A DNA stretch of 64,000 bases from Moniliella sp. 'wahieum' (lineage: Eukaryota > Basidiomycota > Moniliellomycetes > Moniliellales > Moniliellaceae): the NCBI GenBank assembly GCA_003971905.1, contig RSEE01000159.1:31999-95998 (forward strand). The letters are read 5' to 3'. Under the pieces are notes generated by a model, which had not been told where the DNA came from, searched no databases, and was given only the letters and a program-made list of their open reading frames with translations. Positions within the stretch are counted from its first letter, which is position 1, and the number at the start of each line of letters is the position of its first letter. The position numbers were made by a program, and so were the translations under genes. Shown here in pieces: positions 44,545 through 56,510 of the stretch.

Positions 44545-46236
44545 ATGGTCAATCGCCGCTCCTTTATCCTGGCTCTCAGCTCTCTGGCCACAGTGGCCTC
44601 TGATGCATTCGCTTCCCGTCCTTTGGCCTTGTCCAACCGCGCTGTCCTGCAACGCTCTTCCGCTGCCACGGCAAATGCCACGCCCCATCTTACCTACCAC
44701 ACCTGGAAGCAGTACGATACGGCCCAGTACCCGTGGCACACCAACTTGACCCTCCTCTGGGCGACTCAGTGGGAGACCTTTGTACGTCTTCGTCTATTCC
44801 CCCCCTCATATTTGTCTTCTATTCCAGAATGACAGATAGTAGTGATTGTGTTGTTGCTAACATTCAGAACGCCTTTTCTGTTGTTGCTCTCGTTTTCTTT
44901 GGGGGTGTGCATGGCTCCTTACTGCACTTCTGTGTGCACAGTCGCAACATGGCATTTACCCGTTCGACTCGTGGTCCAATGGGACCGACTTTAGCACGAT
45001 CTTCTCCACCCTTCTCGCCAAGCACGGATCGGTATCGGCCAATGGCTTTGATCAGGACACGTGGGCCCAGCCGTTCCTGGATCAGGGCAAGAAGGTCCTC
45101 TCCCTTGCAAAGAGCTATGTTCAAGGTGGCAACCTTACTGCCGCCTACGCAGCTTACTTGTACGTTCCTCCCTGTACCATTATACTTTTGGTCGTCTGTA
45201 CAGATTTTCATCCATGGCGATATGCTGACATGATTTTGTCGGGCTGGTATGTAGCCGTGCGGCCACCGTCTTCCGCATTGGGTACTTCCCTTGGGTCGGG
45301 CCCAACTCGGAGTCCAAAAAAGAAAGAATCCTTTCAGTTGGAGAAGGAAGCGTACGAGTTGGGCATCAAGTACTACACTCCAGCAATTGCGTTTGAAAAA
45401 GTAATATTCCCTTCCCCACCGCACCAGAGGGTGCGTTCAACAAGACCATCCAAGGATACCTGCATGCGAACCGGCCCTGGTCCGCCTCAACCAAGGTCCG
45501 GCGTACCGCCCCGGTGGCCCCGTCCAAGCAAAAGTTCGTCCTCCTCGTTGGTGGCTTGGACCACTACCGCCTGGGCCAATGGGACAATGTGCAAGACTTG
45601 CTTGGCGCCAACTTTACCACGTTGGTGGTGGATATGCCTGGAACCGGGGACGCGGCCATCTCAGGCCGCAACACAACTTGGGACGCAGCGATGTGGAAGA
45701 CGGTGCTGGACTGGGTGGAGGCCAATGCGGAGAAGTATGCAATCGACACCAACTTTCTCTACGCTTGGGGTACTTCGACCGGTTCGTATTATGCAATCAA
45801 ACTTTCTCGTTCCGAACATGCTCGGCTGCAGGGTGTTCTGAGCCAAGGCCAGGCTGCTCACTTCGCCTTTGAGCCCGACTGGCTTGCCAGTGCCGATTAC
45901 CTTGCGTACCCGACAGACCTGTGGGGCCCATTGGCCAGCGCATTTGGGTACAGTTACCAGACCAAGGAGGATTTTGCCAAGGTGTCGCTCAAATACTCAT
46001 TGCTTAACCTCGGGGTCCTGGACAGTGCACCTTGCCTCACCACGGTTATTAATGGTTTGGACGATGGCGTGTTCCCCATTGACGATGCCCTACTCGTCAC
46101 CACTCATGCCACGGGCTCCTTTGCTCGCCTCTTCCCAGGCCAGGGACACATGGGCGAGCCAGCTTCCACGCCTTGGGTTACCGAATTTTGGAAGGACGTC
46201 CAGAGCAACGGCTTCATTTTCCCAGTGCACGTTTGA
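44545..46236 (+). CDS. Secreted alpha/beta hydrolase, FrsA/AYG1-like
   Basis: A predicted extracellular esterase-type hydrolase. The start MVNRRSFILALSSLATVASD is a strong signal peptide. An N-terminal cap-like region (GSVSANGFDQDTWAQPFLDQ, SLAKSYVQGGNLTAAYAAYL, RAATVFRIGYFPWVG) matches the FrsA/AYG1 pattern. The hydrolase core has FVLLVGGLDHYRLGQWDNVQ, MPGTGDAAISGRNT, a GxSxG nucleophile site in AWGTSTGSYYAIKL, an Asp in INGLDDGVFPIDDA and a late His in FPGQGHMGEP. Introns lie near 44782-44940 and 45161-45255; a frame change near 45300-45430 may be an intron plus an indel. The stop is at 46236. The AYG1 subgroup includes polyketide-shortening enzymes, but no pigment genes are nearby. Confidence 0.85.
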
Positions 46237-47204
46237 TTGATTCGTTTCTCTTGAGGCCACATGGATGCGGGGTGGCTCGTTGGGGGGGGCATCAGTTGCG
46301 TACCCCTCTTTTTTCTTTCGAAGCCGCTGCCCCACATTCCTCTCATTTAAGGTCGAGAGTTCTCCACAACATCTCTCTCACTATTACAAGAAACAACTCT
46401 CTCCCTCCTCTCTCGACAACTCTTTTATGGTGTCCACACGCATATCATATGTCGGTCTTCTTTTTCTTACCCACCCGCTCTTACTGTATGACTTCTCGCT
46501 TTCTACCTCCCGCTACTTTCGGCGCGTATATATATGCACCGTGCCCATATATAACCGGGAAACACAAGTGATGCGGGGGAGATACTTAGTTGGGGGCTGC
46601 CTCAGGCGGAGAGCGGCGTGCCGCTTGAAAAGATCTTGCTTAGTTGATGTTTGCGGCGTGGGAGAACCGGGAGAAGCGTACATCTCTATTCACATGCAAT
46701 TCACACACTGTCCATATCCATATGTGTGGGGGCGTCTCTTGCGGCGAGAGAGCTGCGCCGGGAGGGGGTGATTATGAGGTGCCGGCGCCTGCTTATACTT
46801 GCGGATGGCGGATTCGGAGCCGACCGGGTGCGGCACTGGTGCGGCACAACTAAGACCGGCGATTGTCCGGCCCGATCTGCGGCTATCGCAGCCGGTTGGG
46901 GCCTGCTGGGGCGCCAGTTGGGTGTTGGGTTGGGAGGATGGGTGATACATGATTTGATTGTGCGACCACAATTCCTCGGCCAACGCTATTCGTCACGATG
47001 GGGCTGCCAGGCCGATCGACTGATCTTGCCCCTTTTGCGTCTTCCGTGCTGCCTCGGCCTCGGCGGTAGAACGAGCAACAAGGCCATCTGCGTGCGCTTT
47101 CTCTCCACCGCTCTGCCACCGCTCTGCCTCCTTCGGGTCCCTTCCGCCCCCCTCCCCAGCCCCCAGCCCTGTGCGACGGACCGAACGTTGAGCTCCCCTT
47201 AACC
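46237..47204. other. Intergenic, hydrolase 3' side and Nudix promoter
   Basis: About 970 bp, no gene supported. Long open frames at 46651-47202 and on the opposite strand overlap and show no motif. Confidence 0.45.
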
Positions 47205-49069
47205 ATGCGTGGGCCTGGCCACCACGAGCGTCCACACAAGGACCAGCGTGCGTTTGGCGCCGCCGCCGCTGCTGGGCTCGTTGCCCTGTCTCACACCCCC
47301 CACGCACCTTCGTCAACCCCCCCCACTGCACGCGGAGGGCAAGTGTGGCCATCCTCCTCCGTTTCCGCCCCCACCCCGACGATCTGCCTCATCTAACCGG
47401 CGCAACCCAGTCCTACTCGTCCCTTTATCCGCATGGTGTGCCTCTCGTCTCGGCTGAAACGGCGCGGCTGCAGAGTGTGCTTTCGGGTGGTCTGCCGCCC
47501 GTCGCCGAGGAGCCCGCCATGGACACTGGCAGTTCGGACGACGACGATGGCAGCGACACCAACTCCAACAAGGAACAAGGTCCTCGCTCTACCTCCCCCA
47601 CATCGGCCACCCAACCGATCGGCCTGCCGGCCTTCTTGGCCAGGACTGGTCCAACGTTCGGAACCTGAGTCTTCTACATCCAGCGCGCCACTCGTCCTGG
47701 CGATCGATGGTCCTCCCACGTCGCCTTCCCCGGGGGCAAACGGGAAGAAGCAGACCCGTCGGACCTGTTTGCTGCGATGCGCGAGACATGGGAAGAAGTT
47801 GGTGTCGACTTGTCAGAGGAGGATTTCACTTTAGCCGGCCGTTTGGATGACGGGAGATTTCCGGAGCGTTTGGGAGTCGGTTGTTGATGATTCTGTCTTC
47901 GTTTAGTACGTTCCTTCTCTCCCCGTTTCGTTTTCCACTACGTTGTTGAGGTGCACATTGGCTAAATCAAGGTGCGTAGTTTTTGTCCAAACCACCCCTT
48001 TTGCTCCTGAGCCCCAGCTCCAGCCCGAAGAAGTCGCTTCGGCCCATTGGATCCCACTTCGTCTGCTGGCCGACCAAGCCGCCATCCTTACCAAGGCGAG
48101 CGTGAATGGGGGTGCTGCGCCGGTCCCCGTGCCTGCCACTATTGTCCCGCCCGCCTCGCGCATTTCTTTCCTTCGGCTTCGGCCCCGCTCCCACCGACCA
48201 AGCAAGAGGCATGGGAGGAACACCCGTACCGCCTCAGCATCGACATTGCTGACCGACTAGTTCAGTGGCCGGCGGTGCAACCGATTGCAAGGTGGTTGTT
48301 CGGTCGCGATCGATGCACTTTTACTATACCCCCCCCCAATCGGCCGATTGTAACCAGCGAGCCAGGCTCCGGGGCAACGCTTTTCTTCTCATACCAACTC
48401 GAACGATCCGCAATCCCGCTCGCGTCTCTCTCGTGGCCATCACCCCCATGCCATGCCACCGTTGCAGCTGTGGGGCATCACGCTCGGTATGACTCTCGAT
48501 TTGCTCGACCGGCTGTTCCCCGCTCGTTCGGGCGCCCGCCTGTCCGTACCCGCGCCTGTCCATCCGCTTGACCGGCAGGTCGAACGCGAGGAAGAGGCTG
48601 CGACCCGGGAGCTGGCCGAATCCAAGGTCGGGCAGGAAAGAGCCATACTGGATTGAGACGCTTACCACCTCTGCTACCGCTATGTCCCACTGAATTCAAC
48701 GGGTGGAGGAGTTTGGGTCCCTTGGGTTGGATCTCCTCTTTGGTTCACCACGTGCGTCTCCGGCTCCTGGCCCGCCTCGCCGTGCCCACTCCGGCATTCA
48801 ACACGACCGCGATGCATACCATTGTGCCTTCCTTTCCCGCGCTCGACATTAACCTGTACATCTACCTTGCCAGTGGCCGTTACCGTCGCATCCTGCTCGC
48901 GCAACAACGCAGCGCCCCTACCGACCCGCGCAACTGGGTCGCCATCTCGGTGCATGCGTATTACCTGGCGCTGCGCCGGGCGCTGGTGATGGCGCTGATG
49001 ATGCGCTCGGCGGCTATGGTGATGCTGCTGGTATGGGCAGGGAGGAGGGTACGCAGGCTGCTGCGCTAA
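47205..49069 (+). CDS. Nudix hydrolase, CoA-diphosphatase type, with long C-terminal extension
   Basis: The Nudix domain is clear: VAFPGGKREEADPSDLFAAM followed by RETWEEVGVDLSEEDFTL, the FPGGKxDxxD...RExxEExG pattern of peroxisomal/mitochondrial CoA-type Nudix enzymes. The N-terminal strand reads VAILLRFRPHPDDLPHLTGA. An acidic, Ser-rich insert (GSSDDDDGSDTNSNKEQGPR) separates it from the Nudix box. After an intron near 47909-47975 comes VFVQTTPFAPEPQLQPEEVA and ASAHWIPLRLL. The C-terminal part (LWGITLGMTLDLLDRLFP, NLYIYLASGRYRRILLAQQR) ends in a hydrophobic segment ALVMALMMRSAAMVMLLVWA and a basic tail at 49069, suggesting membrane anchoring. Frame switches occur near 47400, 47650, 47860, 48200 and 48640. 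The ATG at 47205 is the best guess. Confidence 0.75.
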
Positions 49070-49412
49070 ATCAATCAATCCATCATGATCGCAACGGGAA
49101 CAAAGGGGCCAGAGAAAAGGGGCAGATAGGCGAGTGCAGGGCACGCACGTGCACGCCAGGAACGGGGAGGTGAGAAAGGCAGTCCACAGGCCCGTGAGAG
49201 GGGTAAACGCTGAGGGTGGCAACATGGGGGCCAGGCGACAGAACAAAACACGTAGTCCAAATCATCCAGAGGTCCGGCTTTCGTTCGGAACCGGGGAGGG
49301 ATGGGGAGGGGGGGGGGGGCAAATGAACCAAGCGTTGACTGGAAGAGCGAAGAGGACAAGGAAAAAGCAGAGGGCCAAGGGAGATGGACCGATTCATGTC
49401 GCCGTCGGGCTG
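49070..49412. other. Convergent intergenic gap
   Basis: About 340 bp between the Nudix and RRM genes. Contains a G homopolymer at about 49308-49318. No gene seen. Confidence 0.45.
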
Positions 49413-52400
49413 CTAACCAACGAATGCGATAAGGACAAGCCCATGCCTCTGCGCTCGGCAACCGAAGGCGAGGGCGCCAGGTCCGCTTGGGGCGCGCTCG
49501 TGGGGACAGGTAAGCGCTGCGGATGCGGTTCCTCGCGTTCCTTGGGGGAAGGCTGGTGACGTTGCTTGGCCAAAGCGGTACCGCGGACAGACATGCGGGC
49601 GATGGCTTTGGTCATTCCTCGGTGGTGGTGCTTCGGGCAAGGGAAGCGGGATCTTCTTGCTCCCCTCGGGTTGAGCCTGCTCGGGCTGCTCTAGGTCGGT
49701 TTGCTCGGTAGGCACCGAGGCGGGGACACCTCGGTGGCCAGCTGGGAACGCGCCGGGCGTAGCGGGTTGGACAGGGATAACCTCCGTTCTCGCTCGCCCG
49801 TCAGCGGCGGAGCCGGCACGGGCGGGAATCCGTACCCCCTCCTCTCGACCATCGGACTGACCGCAGGCGAGTTGGTCGACGCACGACGCTGCCCAAACGC
49901 ATACTTGATCTGCCGTGCCTCTCCGTCTTCTTCTTCCCGACACGGCACACTCATCTCCGTCGCCAGTATGGGCTGGGCCAGAGGAACCCCCTGGATGCTC
50001 TGTCTCAGCCTCCGCATTCGATGGAGAGGGGACAACGGGGAAGGGGTACCCCTCCGACGAATGAGAGGGGGCAGGTGGTGCGGCGCATCGGGCTGCGCCG
50101 ACAGTGGGGCCGCCTGGGCAGGGCCGGGAGTAGGGTGGGTGGGCACCACAGCAGGTGGCGGTGCCATTGGCACCATCTGCATCCCCAGTGCGGCGTGGGC
50201 GGGGCAGGCCAATGCGGCGTAGCCGGGTCCATGGGCGTAGGAATGCCCATGTAGAACGGCATGTGGGCCGAGGGGGTGCCTGGGTGCATAGGAAAAGTGC
50301 ACGGGCGCCCCAGGGCTTGGTTGATGTACGGGTTAACGTCTGCGCGCCCGGTGTCAATGGAAGACCTGGCACAAGACGGGTGACCGAAGGGCTAAATGTG
50401 TTTGCCAGGGGAAAGGAGATGAGGGGCAAATGAGCATGAGGCGTTCCGGGATCGAGTCCATGGGCCACCCCACCCCAGGTGTGACCACACCCGGCGTCAC
50501 AGGCACATTCACCCGCCCCAGCGGTTGGGCGTACCCCTGCACATACCGGAATGGTGCAGAGGGAAGATCGATCCGTCCTGGCCGTCCATTGGGGCGAGGT
50601 TGACCTCCATTCGGCGGCGCAGCACGCGATGCGGCGTGTAGCGGCCGTCGGCGGCGCAGGCAAGGATGCTTCTCCCACGCCACGGGGTTGTTGAGACGGG
50701 GCTTCAGCTTGGGAGGGCCTCGACACGCCTGACGTTGCCGATGTATGTGAGAAGGATGACAAGCCTGATGCGGCCGACACGGTCGATAAGGAGCGATGAT
50801 TGCGTGTGGGCGGGTCCGAGGGATGCATCACGCTGCGGCTGACACGACGGCTGGGGAAGCATGCGAGGAGCCTGTTGAGGAGGTGCCATGGGCACTCCCA
50901 GGCCGCATGTGTGGCGAAGCGGAGTCGGTGGATTGGTCCGAGGGCCAGGCGCGGAGCGGAGGCGCCGCTAACTGATGTCCATATTCGGAACGGCCCATAT
51001 AAGATTGGTGTCCTCTAGCCCCTTGCGCTTGAGATGGGGGGGCTGTGGAGGGGACAGAGAGCTGCTGTTGATGCTGCTGTTGCTGGGAGCAGAGCGCTTC
51101 GCTGCATCGCTTGCTGGACGTACGGCGAGGGCTGCTGTGGGCGCATCAACACATACGGAGACGCAGTCAACGGTGCCCCTCCCGCCAGTGCCGTCCCACC
51201 AGTCATGCCAGAGGTCCCCGCACCGGCAATGGCAGACCGGGAATCCCCCCCGCCAAACTAAAGTTGGTCCCGACCAGACCCGGGAGGTCCAAGGCAGAAG
51301 CTGCTGCGCCGCGGTGGGGGCGCAACAGCACCTTGCGACATGCTTGCGCTGAACGCGCCGTGTACTGGGCGGGGGCGACGGGGATCGATCCTGGGCTGGG
51401 GCTGCATTAACCGCAAAGCGATCGAAATGGACCTTCAGCGTACGCCCACTAAATTCGTAGCTAAAGAGAAGGGTTAGCATGACATCACCAGCAAAGGAGA
51501 TGGTGAGGATGAGGGGGGGGGAGGACATACCCATGGTACAAGCGAACAGCATGCTGAGCATCCTCGGGGGTAGCAAAGAGGACCGTACCAAAACCTTTGG
51601 ACCGGCCTTCGGACCGACGGCCACATCGGCACGCTGGACACGGCCCGCGGCACGAAACAAGTCCTTGAGGTCTTGCCATTGAGTGTTGAAAGGGATGTTG
51701 CCGACAAAGAGGGTACGGCCATAGTACGGCGTAGGCGCCGCGGCCGCCTGAGCAGCCGCCTGGGCTGGCAAAGGCAGCAGCATTGGACACGGCCATACTA
51801 TTCATAGAAGCAAGATTCACGTTCACATCTCCTGACGGGAAGCCGAGCGACCGGTCCCACCGCTCTGTTCCCAAGGGGAAGCGCAAAATTGTGTCGGGAG
51901 CAGCAGGGGCCGGCAGCGGGCCCGGGTTGAGCAATTGGCCAGACCGGTCGATTTGTACGTCGAGAACACGGCCTTGCCAGCTGAAGCCATGGAACATCTC
52001 GACAGCATGCAGTGCATCGGTCTCGGTCGCCAAAAGGACCGAGCCATAGCCCTTGGAACGATTGTCGGGTGTCAGGGCAACGTCGGCGCGGAGCACGGTG
52101 CCCGAGCGGCGGAAGAGATCCTTGAGGTCTTGCCAGCGAACACGGTACGGCAGGTTACGCACGTACAGCTGGGTACGTGGGTCGAAGCGGCTCAGCGGGC
52201 CAGCCTGGGCGGGGGAGCCCTGGGTGGCAGGGGGCCACGGGGAGGGATGGGGGCAGGGCTGCGGCTGCGGCTGCGGCTGTTGCTGGGAGACGGCGGACAA
52301 GTAGCGATGCGCAGGGCTTCCGGCGCTCAGACTGGGGCTGGCACTCAGGTTCAAGCTCAGGCCGGGGCTGGGGCTGGGATGGTAGGGGGCGGGAGCGGGC

Positions 52401-52588
52401 GGACGGAGCGCATGGCGGCCAAGGCGGACGAGGGCTCGAGGCGCCAGAGCCGGCGGATCCGCTCGAGGCGGAGATGGCGCGGTCCATGAGCAGCGCTTGG
52501 CGGCGGCGGCCGCGGCTGCTGCGTCGTCCAGGCCGGCGCGGGTGCTGGGCACGGGGGAGCGTGCGTGGGCAGGAGCGTCGGGCAGCAT
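49413..52588 (-). CDS. Multi-RRM RNA-binding protein with Pro/Met-rich tail
   Basis: A Gbp2/Cip2-like RNA-binding protein by domain plan. The ATG at 52588 starts MLPDAPAHARSPVPSTRAGL and a Pro/Gln-rich leader (QQQPQPQPQP). RRM1: LYVRNLPYRVRWQDLKDLFR, VALTPDNRSKGYGSVLLAT, HGFSWQGRVLDVQIDRSG. RRM2: RTLFVGNIPFNTQWQDLKDL, GRSKGFGTVLFATPEDAQHA, YEFSGRTLKVHFDRFAV, with an intron near 51474-51531. A low-complexity region follows, with PLGRVNVPVTPGVVTPGVGW, MHPGTPSAHMPFYMGIPTPM and APPLTGERERRLSLSNPLRP. It remains possible that the part left of 50960 is a separate gene; I keep it as one because the composition and direction continue. The C-terminal end between 49413 and 49691 is uncertain. Several frame shifts. 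Confidence 0.7.
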
Positions 52589-53675
52589 GGAGGAAGAGAA
52601 GACGAGGGGGACACGGGGCAGCTGAGCGGAGGCGGGGGGCTACAGGCCAGACCAGAGGAGACGGGGCAGAGACAATAGCAAAATCGCATACATCCCTCGT
52701 CCGGGGGGATGGTCGGGGCGGCGGCGGTGGAGGCGGAGGACGGGTCTTCAAGGCGCCCGAGGGCTTCCCAGCATGGCGGTTGGGCGGCGCGTGTGTTCCG
52801 CACCTCCGGCTGACGTCATTCCGCCGGGCGGGGGTGGTGGCGCCATGCGAGGCGAGGCCACGTCGCCGTTCCCCGACCCGACGGATGACTGTGGCGGAGG
52901 CATGGCTGATCGCTACTCGCTGTGTGGCCGCAGCGCCCGGGCGGCTGCTCGGAACACCCACACAAGGCTTCTCTGCCCAGTCCATCATCCATCGCACGCT
53001 GCGGGCAGCCCCGGGCGCCAAGGCAGCTACTAGCCGCCAGCAGTCACCTAGTCCCCCACACACTCATCCTCACGTGAGTAGTCAGCTACAGCGCGCTAGC
53101 CCAGGCTAGCCCCCTAGTCAGCCTAGTCAGCGCTGGGCTCAGCGCACTCTCAGTGATGAGATTCATCATGCATCATCCATCCATTATCCGCCTGACTGGG
53201 GCTGGGCGCTGAGGGGCTGAGCGCTCGCTCAGTTGAGCCTCAGCCGTGAGGGCCTCGGCGGCTCAGCTAGCGAGGAGCTTCCTCCGCCCCTCCTCCTGCC
53301 TAGCCAGTCGCTCCGTCCATGCAACCTCGCTGTCAACGTGTCAACGCTGAGGTCAACGTTGAGTAGTGTTAGTGTGTTGTCAACTGCTTCTTTACCCCAC
53401 GCGCTGCAGTCCAAGCGCCAAGATCAGTAACCTAGTAACTCCACTCTAGTGACTTTTAGGAGTGATCGGATGATCGATGACGGTTATCCCACACGACACG
53501 TGTCATCACATGCCACATCACATCCGCCGCTTGACAGCTCTGCGCCATCGGAAAATGGTTCGGCGCATGGGAATTCGCTAAGTGTGCATTACATAAGCAG
53601 ACACGCACTTGATTCCGTCGGCCACTGGCTGCGATTTTCGTCGCCACCGGCTCTGGACCCCTCCATCAGCCCAGG
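52589..53675. other. Divergent intergenic region, RRM gene / CWC21
   Basis: About 1.1 kb. It contains CTAGTCAGC x2 near 53112-53130, AGCGCTGGGCTCAGCGC near 53129-53145, and TGAGCGCTCGCTCA near 53217-53231. No gene supported. Confidence 0.45.
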
Positions 53676-54610
53676 ATGTACAACGGCATTGGCCTCCGCA
53701 CCGCCCGGGGCTCTGCTACCAATGGCCACATCCAATCCAACCTAGCCGCCCCACGTCCCCCGCGCATTCACCACTCCGGTGCGCGCGAAGTGAGCGCGCG
53801 CTGCCCGAGCGCGCACCAGATCCCGCACTGCTGGCCCACGAAGAGCGGCGACAAATCGAAGTGCGGTGCATGGAGTTACGCATGCAACTTGAGGAGGAAG
53901 ACGTGCCCGACGATCAGATCGAACAGCGCGTTGCTTCGCTGCGCGAAGAGCTTCAATCGGCCCCAAGGGAGTACGATCCGAGCGAAGCCAAGGGCCTGCG
54001 ATCCTCGGACGTGCACCGTCTCGCCGCTGCCAAGGACAAGGAGATGCACGCTTTGCGTCCGCCTTGCGTATGCGCGATGACTACGTCCTGGCGAGGCCTT
54101 TGAGGACGACTACCGGGACCGACAGCGCGCTCGTCGCCAGGAGGAAAAGGAGACGCGTCATCGCGAATGGGAGGAACGTCAACGGGCCCGTCAAGCGGCC
54201 CAGAAGCTTCGGGACGAAGAGTACGAAGCACGCATGGCTCAGCGCGCCGAGCAGGCGAACCGTCGCTCGGAACAGAGACTGGCACGAGAACGCCCAGAGG
54301 AGGCCATGTCCCACCTTGATGCCGAGCTGGACAAGATGGCGGCCGAACGGCGCGTGCGTCCCTCCCTCAGTCTCGATCGCCATCTCGTTCGCGCTCCGTC
54401 TCGCGCTCTGCCTCGCGCTCTGCTTCACCCAGAGGACGGCGTGACTCCCATTCGGCTTCGCCTCCAAGGAGGTCTGGTTACCGCTCCCACTCTCGGTCAG
54501 AGTCGTACGACTCCCGGTCGCCATCGCCGCGGCGCTCCTACTCTCCCGTCGGTCCCCCTCTTATTCCCGCTCGCCGTCCTCGGCGGGACGGACGGTCGCG
54601 CCGGTATTGA
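53676..54610 (+). CDS. CWC21: Pre-mRNA splicing factor CWC21 (SRRM2-like, cwf21 domain)
   Basis: A spliceosomal component near the catalytic core, bound to Prp8/Snu114 in yeast. It starts MYNGIGLRTARGSATNGHIQ and SNLAAPRPPR, the near-invariant N terminus of Cwc21/SRRM2. The cwf21 domain follows as DPALLAHEERRQIEVRCMEL and QLEEEDVPDDQIEQRVASLR. A long charged coiled-coil stretch (RRQEEKETRHREWEERQRAR) leads to an RS-rich tail (RSVSRSASRSASPRGRRDSH, SESYDSRSPSPRRSYSP) that ends RRPRRDGRSRRY at 54610. Shifts near 53785, 54100 and 54350 break the frame. The tail is longer than in budding yeast, as in other basidiomycete and metazoan members. Confidence 0.9.
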
Positions 54611-54935
54611 TTCTGGCTACGCATGTTATACGTGTTTTTCATCCCCTTGTGGATAGTGCCAAAGCAAGATCAATAGAAGGAGGAGAAAGAACGTGGAGGG
54701 GAACAGGGAGAAGGTCAGATGTATTATTGCTTTGTGGAACCACAGTTGGTGTCTTCGTTCGGTTCGAGGTGGGGAGGGCGAAGGCTTGAATGCTGTTTAA
54801 GGGGGAAGAGTAGGTTAAAATGCAAGGGATGCGTACAAAGAACAAAACGAAGCAAGGCGGATTGGGCTGTATAACGGGACGATTGGATTGGAGCCGGCCT
54901 ACGTTTTAATGTGAACACGGACGGGGGATAGGTAT

Positions 54936-54973
54936 GAGATCTGAGATAACGTTACCCAGTAACCGGTAACCGG
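54936..54973. repeat. GAGATCT/GAGATAA pair and TAACCGG x2
   Basis: GAGATCT GAGATAA at 54936-54949, then ten bases later TAACCGG TAACCGG at 54960-54973. Two different heptamers lie side by side. Confidence 0.55.
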
Positions 54974-55149
54974 ATAACCGCACTATTACATTGAGGTTTG
55001 CGTGTAGCTTTGATCTTGTCAATTGCATCGACATCGATATCGCACAGTCATCATATCTGCGGTTCACTATATAGAGTAGTTTCCCGTAGGTTTCTTTGGA
55101 TCCCGCTCGACTCGCGCTGGCGCTGGCTCAGGTTGGTGTGGTGTGGACA

Positions 55150-55181
55150 ACATGACATGCATGACATGCATGACATGCACA
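55150..55181. repeat. ATGACATGC tandem x3
   Basis: Three 9-bp copies of ATGACATGC with flanking partial units. Confidence 0.75.
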
Positions 55182-55367
55182 TGATGAACTACGTGAGGGC
55201 GTATAGAAGGTGGTACTGTTGTGGGGGAAGCGTTTTCCATGTCATAGATTACCAATGCCGTTAATGCCGGGATGGGTGTCGGTGATCAATGATCGAATGA
55301 TTGAAGCGATGCATGACACTAGTACTACTTGACGTACGTACGGGTGGCGGTCCAGCGCACAGTGACG

Positions 55368-55383
55368 GTTCAACGTTCAACGT
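55368..55383. repeat. GTTCAAC heptamer x2.3
   Basis: GTTCAAC GTTCAAC GT. Exact tandem of the GTTCAAC family. Confidence 0.6.
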
Positions 55384-55766
55384 CAGTTCAGACTCAAGTT
55401 CTGCGCTGAGCCGCTCTGCGCTCAGCATGCCTCTCCGCTTGGTAGAACTAGTAACTCGATTGTTTTCCTGTCTTGCACGCTGGACACCAAACAAACAAAC
55501 TCATATGTACCGCCGGTGGCCACCGTTCAGTTTCCAAGCTTGCATGGGGCGGGGCTGCACGGAACACAAGGGCATAGAATTCATGAAGTGCCCAGACGAC
55601 ACTATTCTTCTTCGGCCGCCTTTCAGGTGTGATGCACATAATATGCGAGCACTGAGCTCTGCTGAGGGCTATACTCAGCGCCGAACGCATCGTTTGCATA
55701 GTTATAGATCATCGATCAGTAGTTCAGGCGTTTTCATAGCAGAGGGCCTGAGGTCTGATATCCCCT

Positions 55767-55778
55767 CTCAGCGCTGAG
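55767..55778. repeat. Perfect palindrome CTCAGCGCTGAG
   Basis: Self-complementary 12-mer, followed directly by GCTCAGCGTTCAGC, a near repeat. Confidence 0.65.
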
Positions 55779-56015
55779 GCTCAGCGTTCAGCCTGTAAAA
55801 CACCTGAGAGAGGACGCCCGAAGAGGGTGTGGATCTGTGAGAACGTAGTGCCACAGCCGTCGGATACCACCGCCATATGACATGGACTACAGGATTGTCC
55901 GGGGAATGTATGGGGGAGGCTGAAGCAGTGCTTAGGCTTAGGCTGCTTGGCGCTTAACATGGTGGGTCTTTTGGTAGGAAATCTATACGACCTGGGGAGA
56001 TTCGGAACGAGGTCA

Positions 56016-56033
56016 GAGATCTGAGATCTGAGA
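56016..56033. repeat. GAGATCT heptamer x2.6
   Basis: GAGATCT GAGATCT GAGA. It is inverted relative to the array at 56124, 108 bp away. Confidence 0.7.
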
Positions 56034-56123
56034 GTCTATTGTTGTGGACGCCACATAATTAAATGGCCCCTGGAGAGTTAAGCTTTAAGGTTCAAAACGT
56101 TCAACGAACAACGATTGCTCCTT

Positions 56124-56141
56124 CAGATCTCAGATCTCAGA
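56124..56141. repeat. CAGATCT heptamer x2.6
   Basis: CAGATCT CAGATCT CAGA, the inverse of the 56016 array. The two could form a stem of about 15 bp in single-stranded DNA or RNA. Confidence 0.7.
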
Positions 56142-56394
56142 GCTTGAACGTCACGCATTGCACCCCTTACTCCCCCCGAGTATATACGCCTCTGCGTCTC
56201 TTGGACGCTTGGCGCTTTTGCTTTGATCCGGCCTTTCATTGGAATAGCGCGTGTAGCTACCAGTCGGTCGTTGGGACGTACCTGTGTGTACATACACCCC
56301 GCCCATCATCAAACTAGATTAATCAGAGCACGGCGGATCCCATCAGCGCATCAGCTGTCTGGATATGAGCCGTACTAAGAACTCAGTCACCCGT

Positions 56395-56420
56395 TAAGGC
56401 CTAAGGCCTAACGGCCTAAC
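56395..56420. repeat. TAAGGCC heptamer x2 plus variant
   Basis: TAAGGCC TAAGGCC TAACGGCC TAAC, about 100 bp upstream of the ankyrin gene ATG. Same heptamer as 21343. Confidence 0.65.
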
Positions 56421-56510
56421 CCAACAGGCATACCCTACAGACCTCCGCCTCCTGATCAACACTCTCGCTTCGTCTCCCTCTCACTCATCTACCATCCACC
56501 ACCGCCCTCC

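Larger units (their letters stand above)
54611..56510. other. 1.9-kb intergenic region rich in heptamer arrays
   Basis: No gene supported. It carries the densest group of short tandem motifs in the window (54936, 54960, 55150, 55368, 55767, 56016, 56124, 56395). Confidence 0.5.

Noticed and set aside
52177-53109. 310-residue plus-strand open frame
   Set aside because: Antisense to the Pro/Gln-rich leader of the RRM protein and low in complexity.
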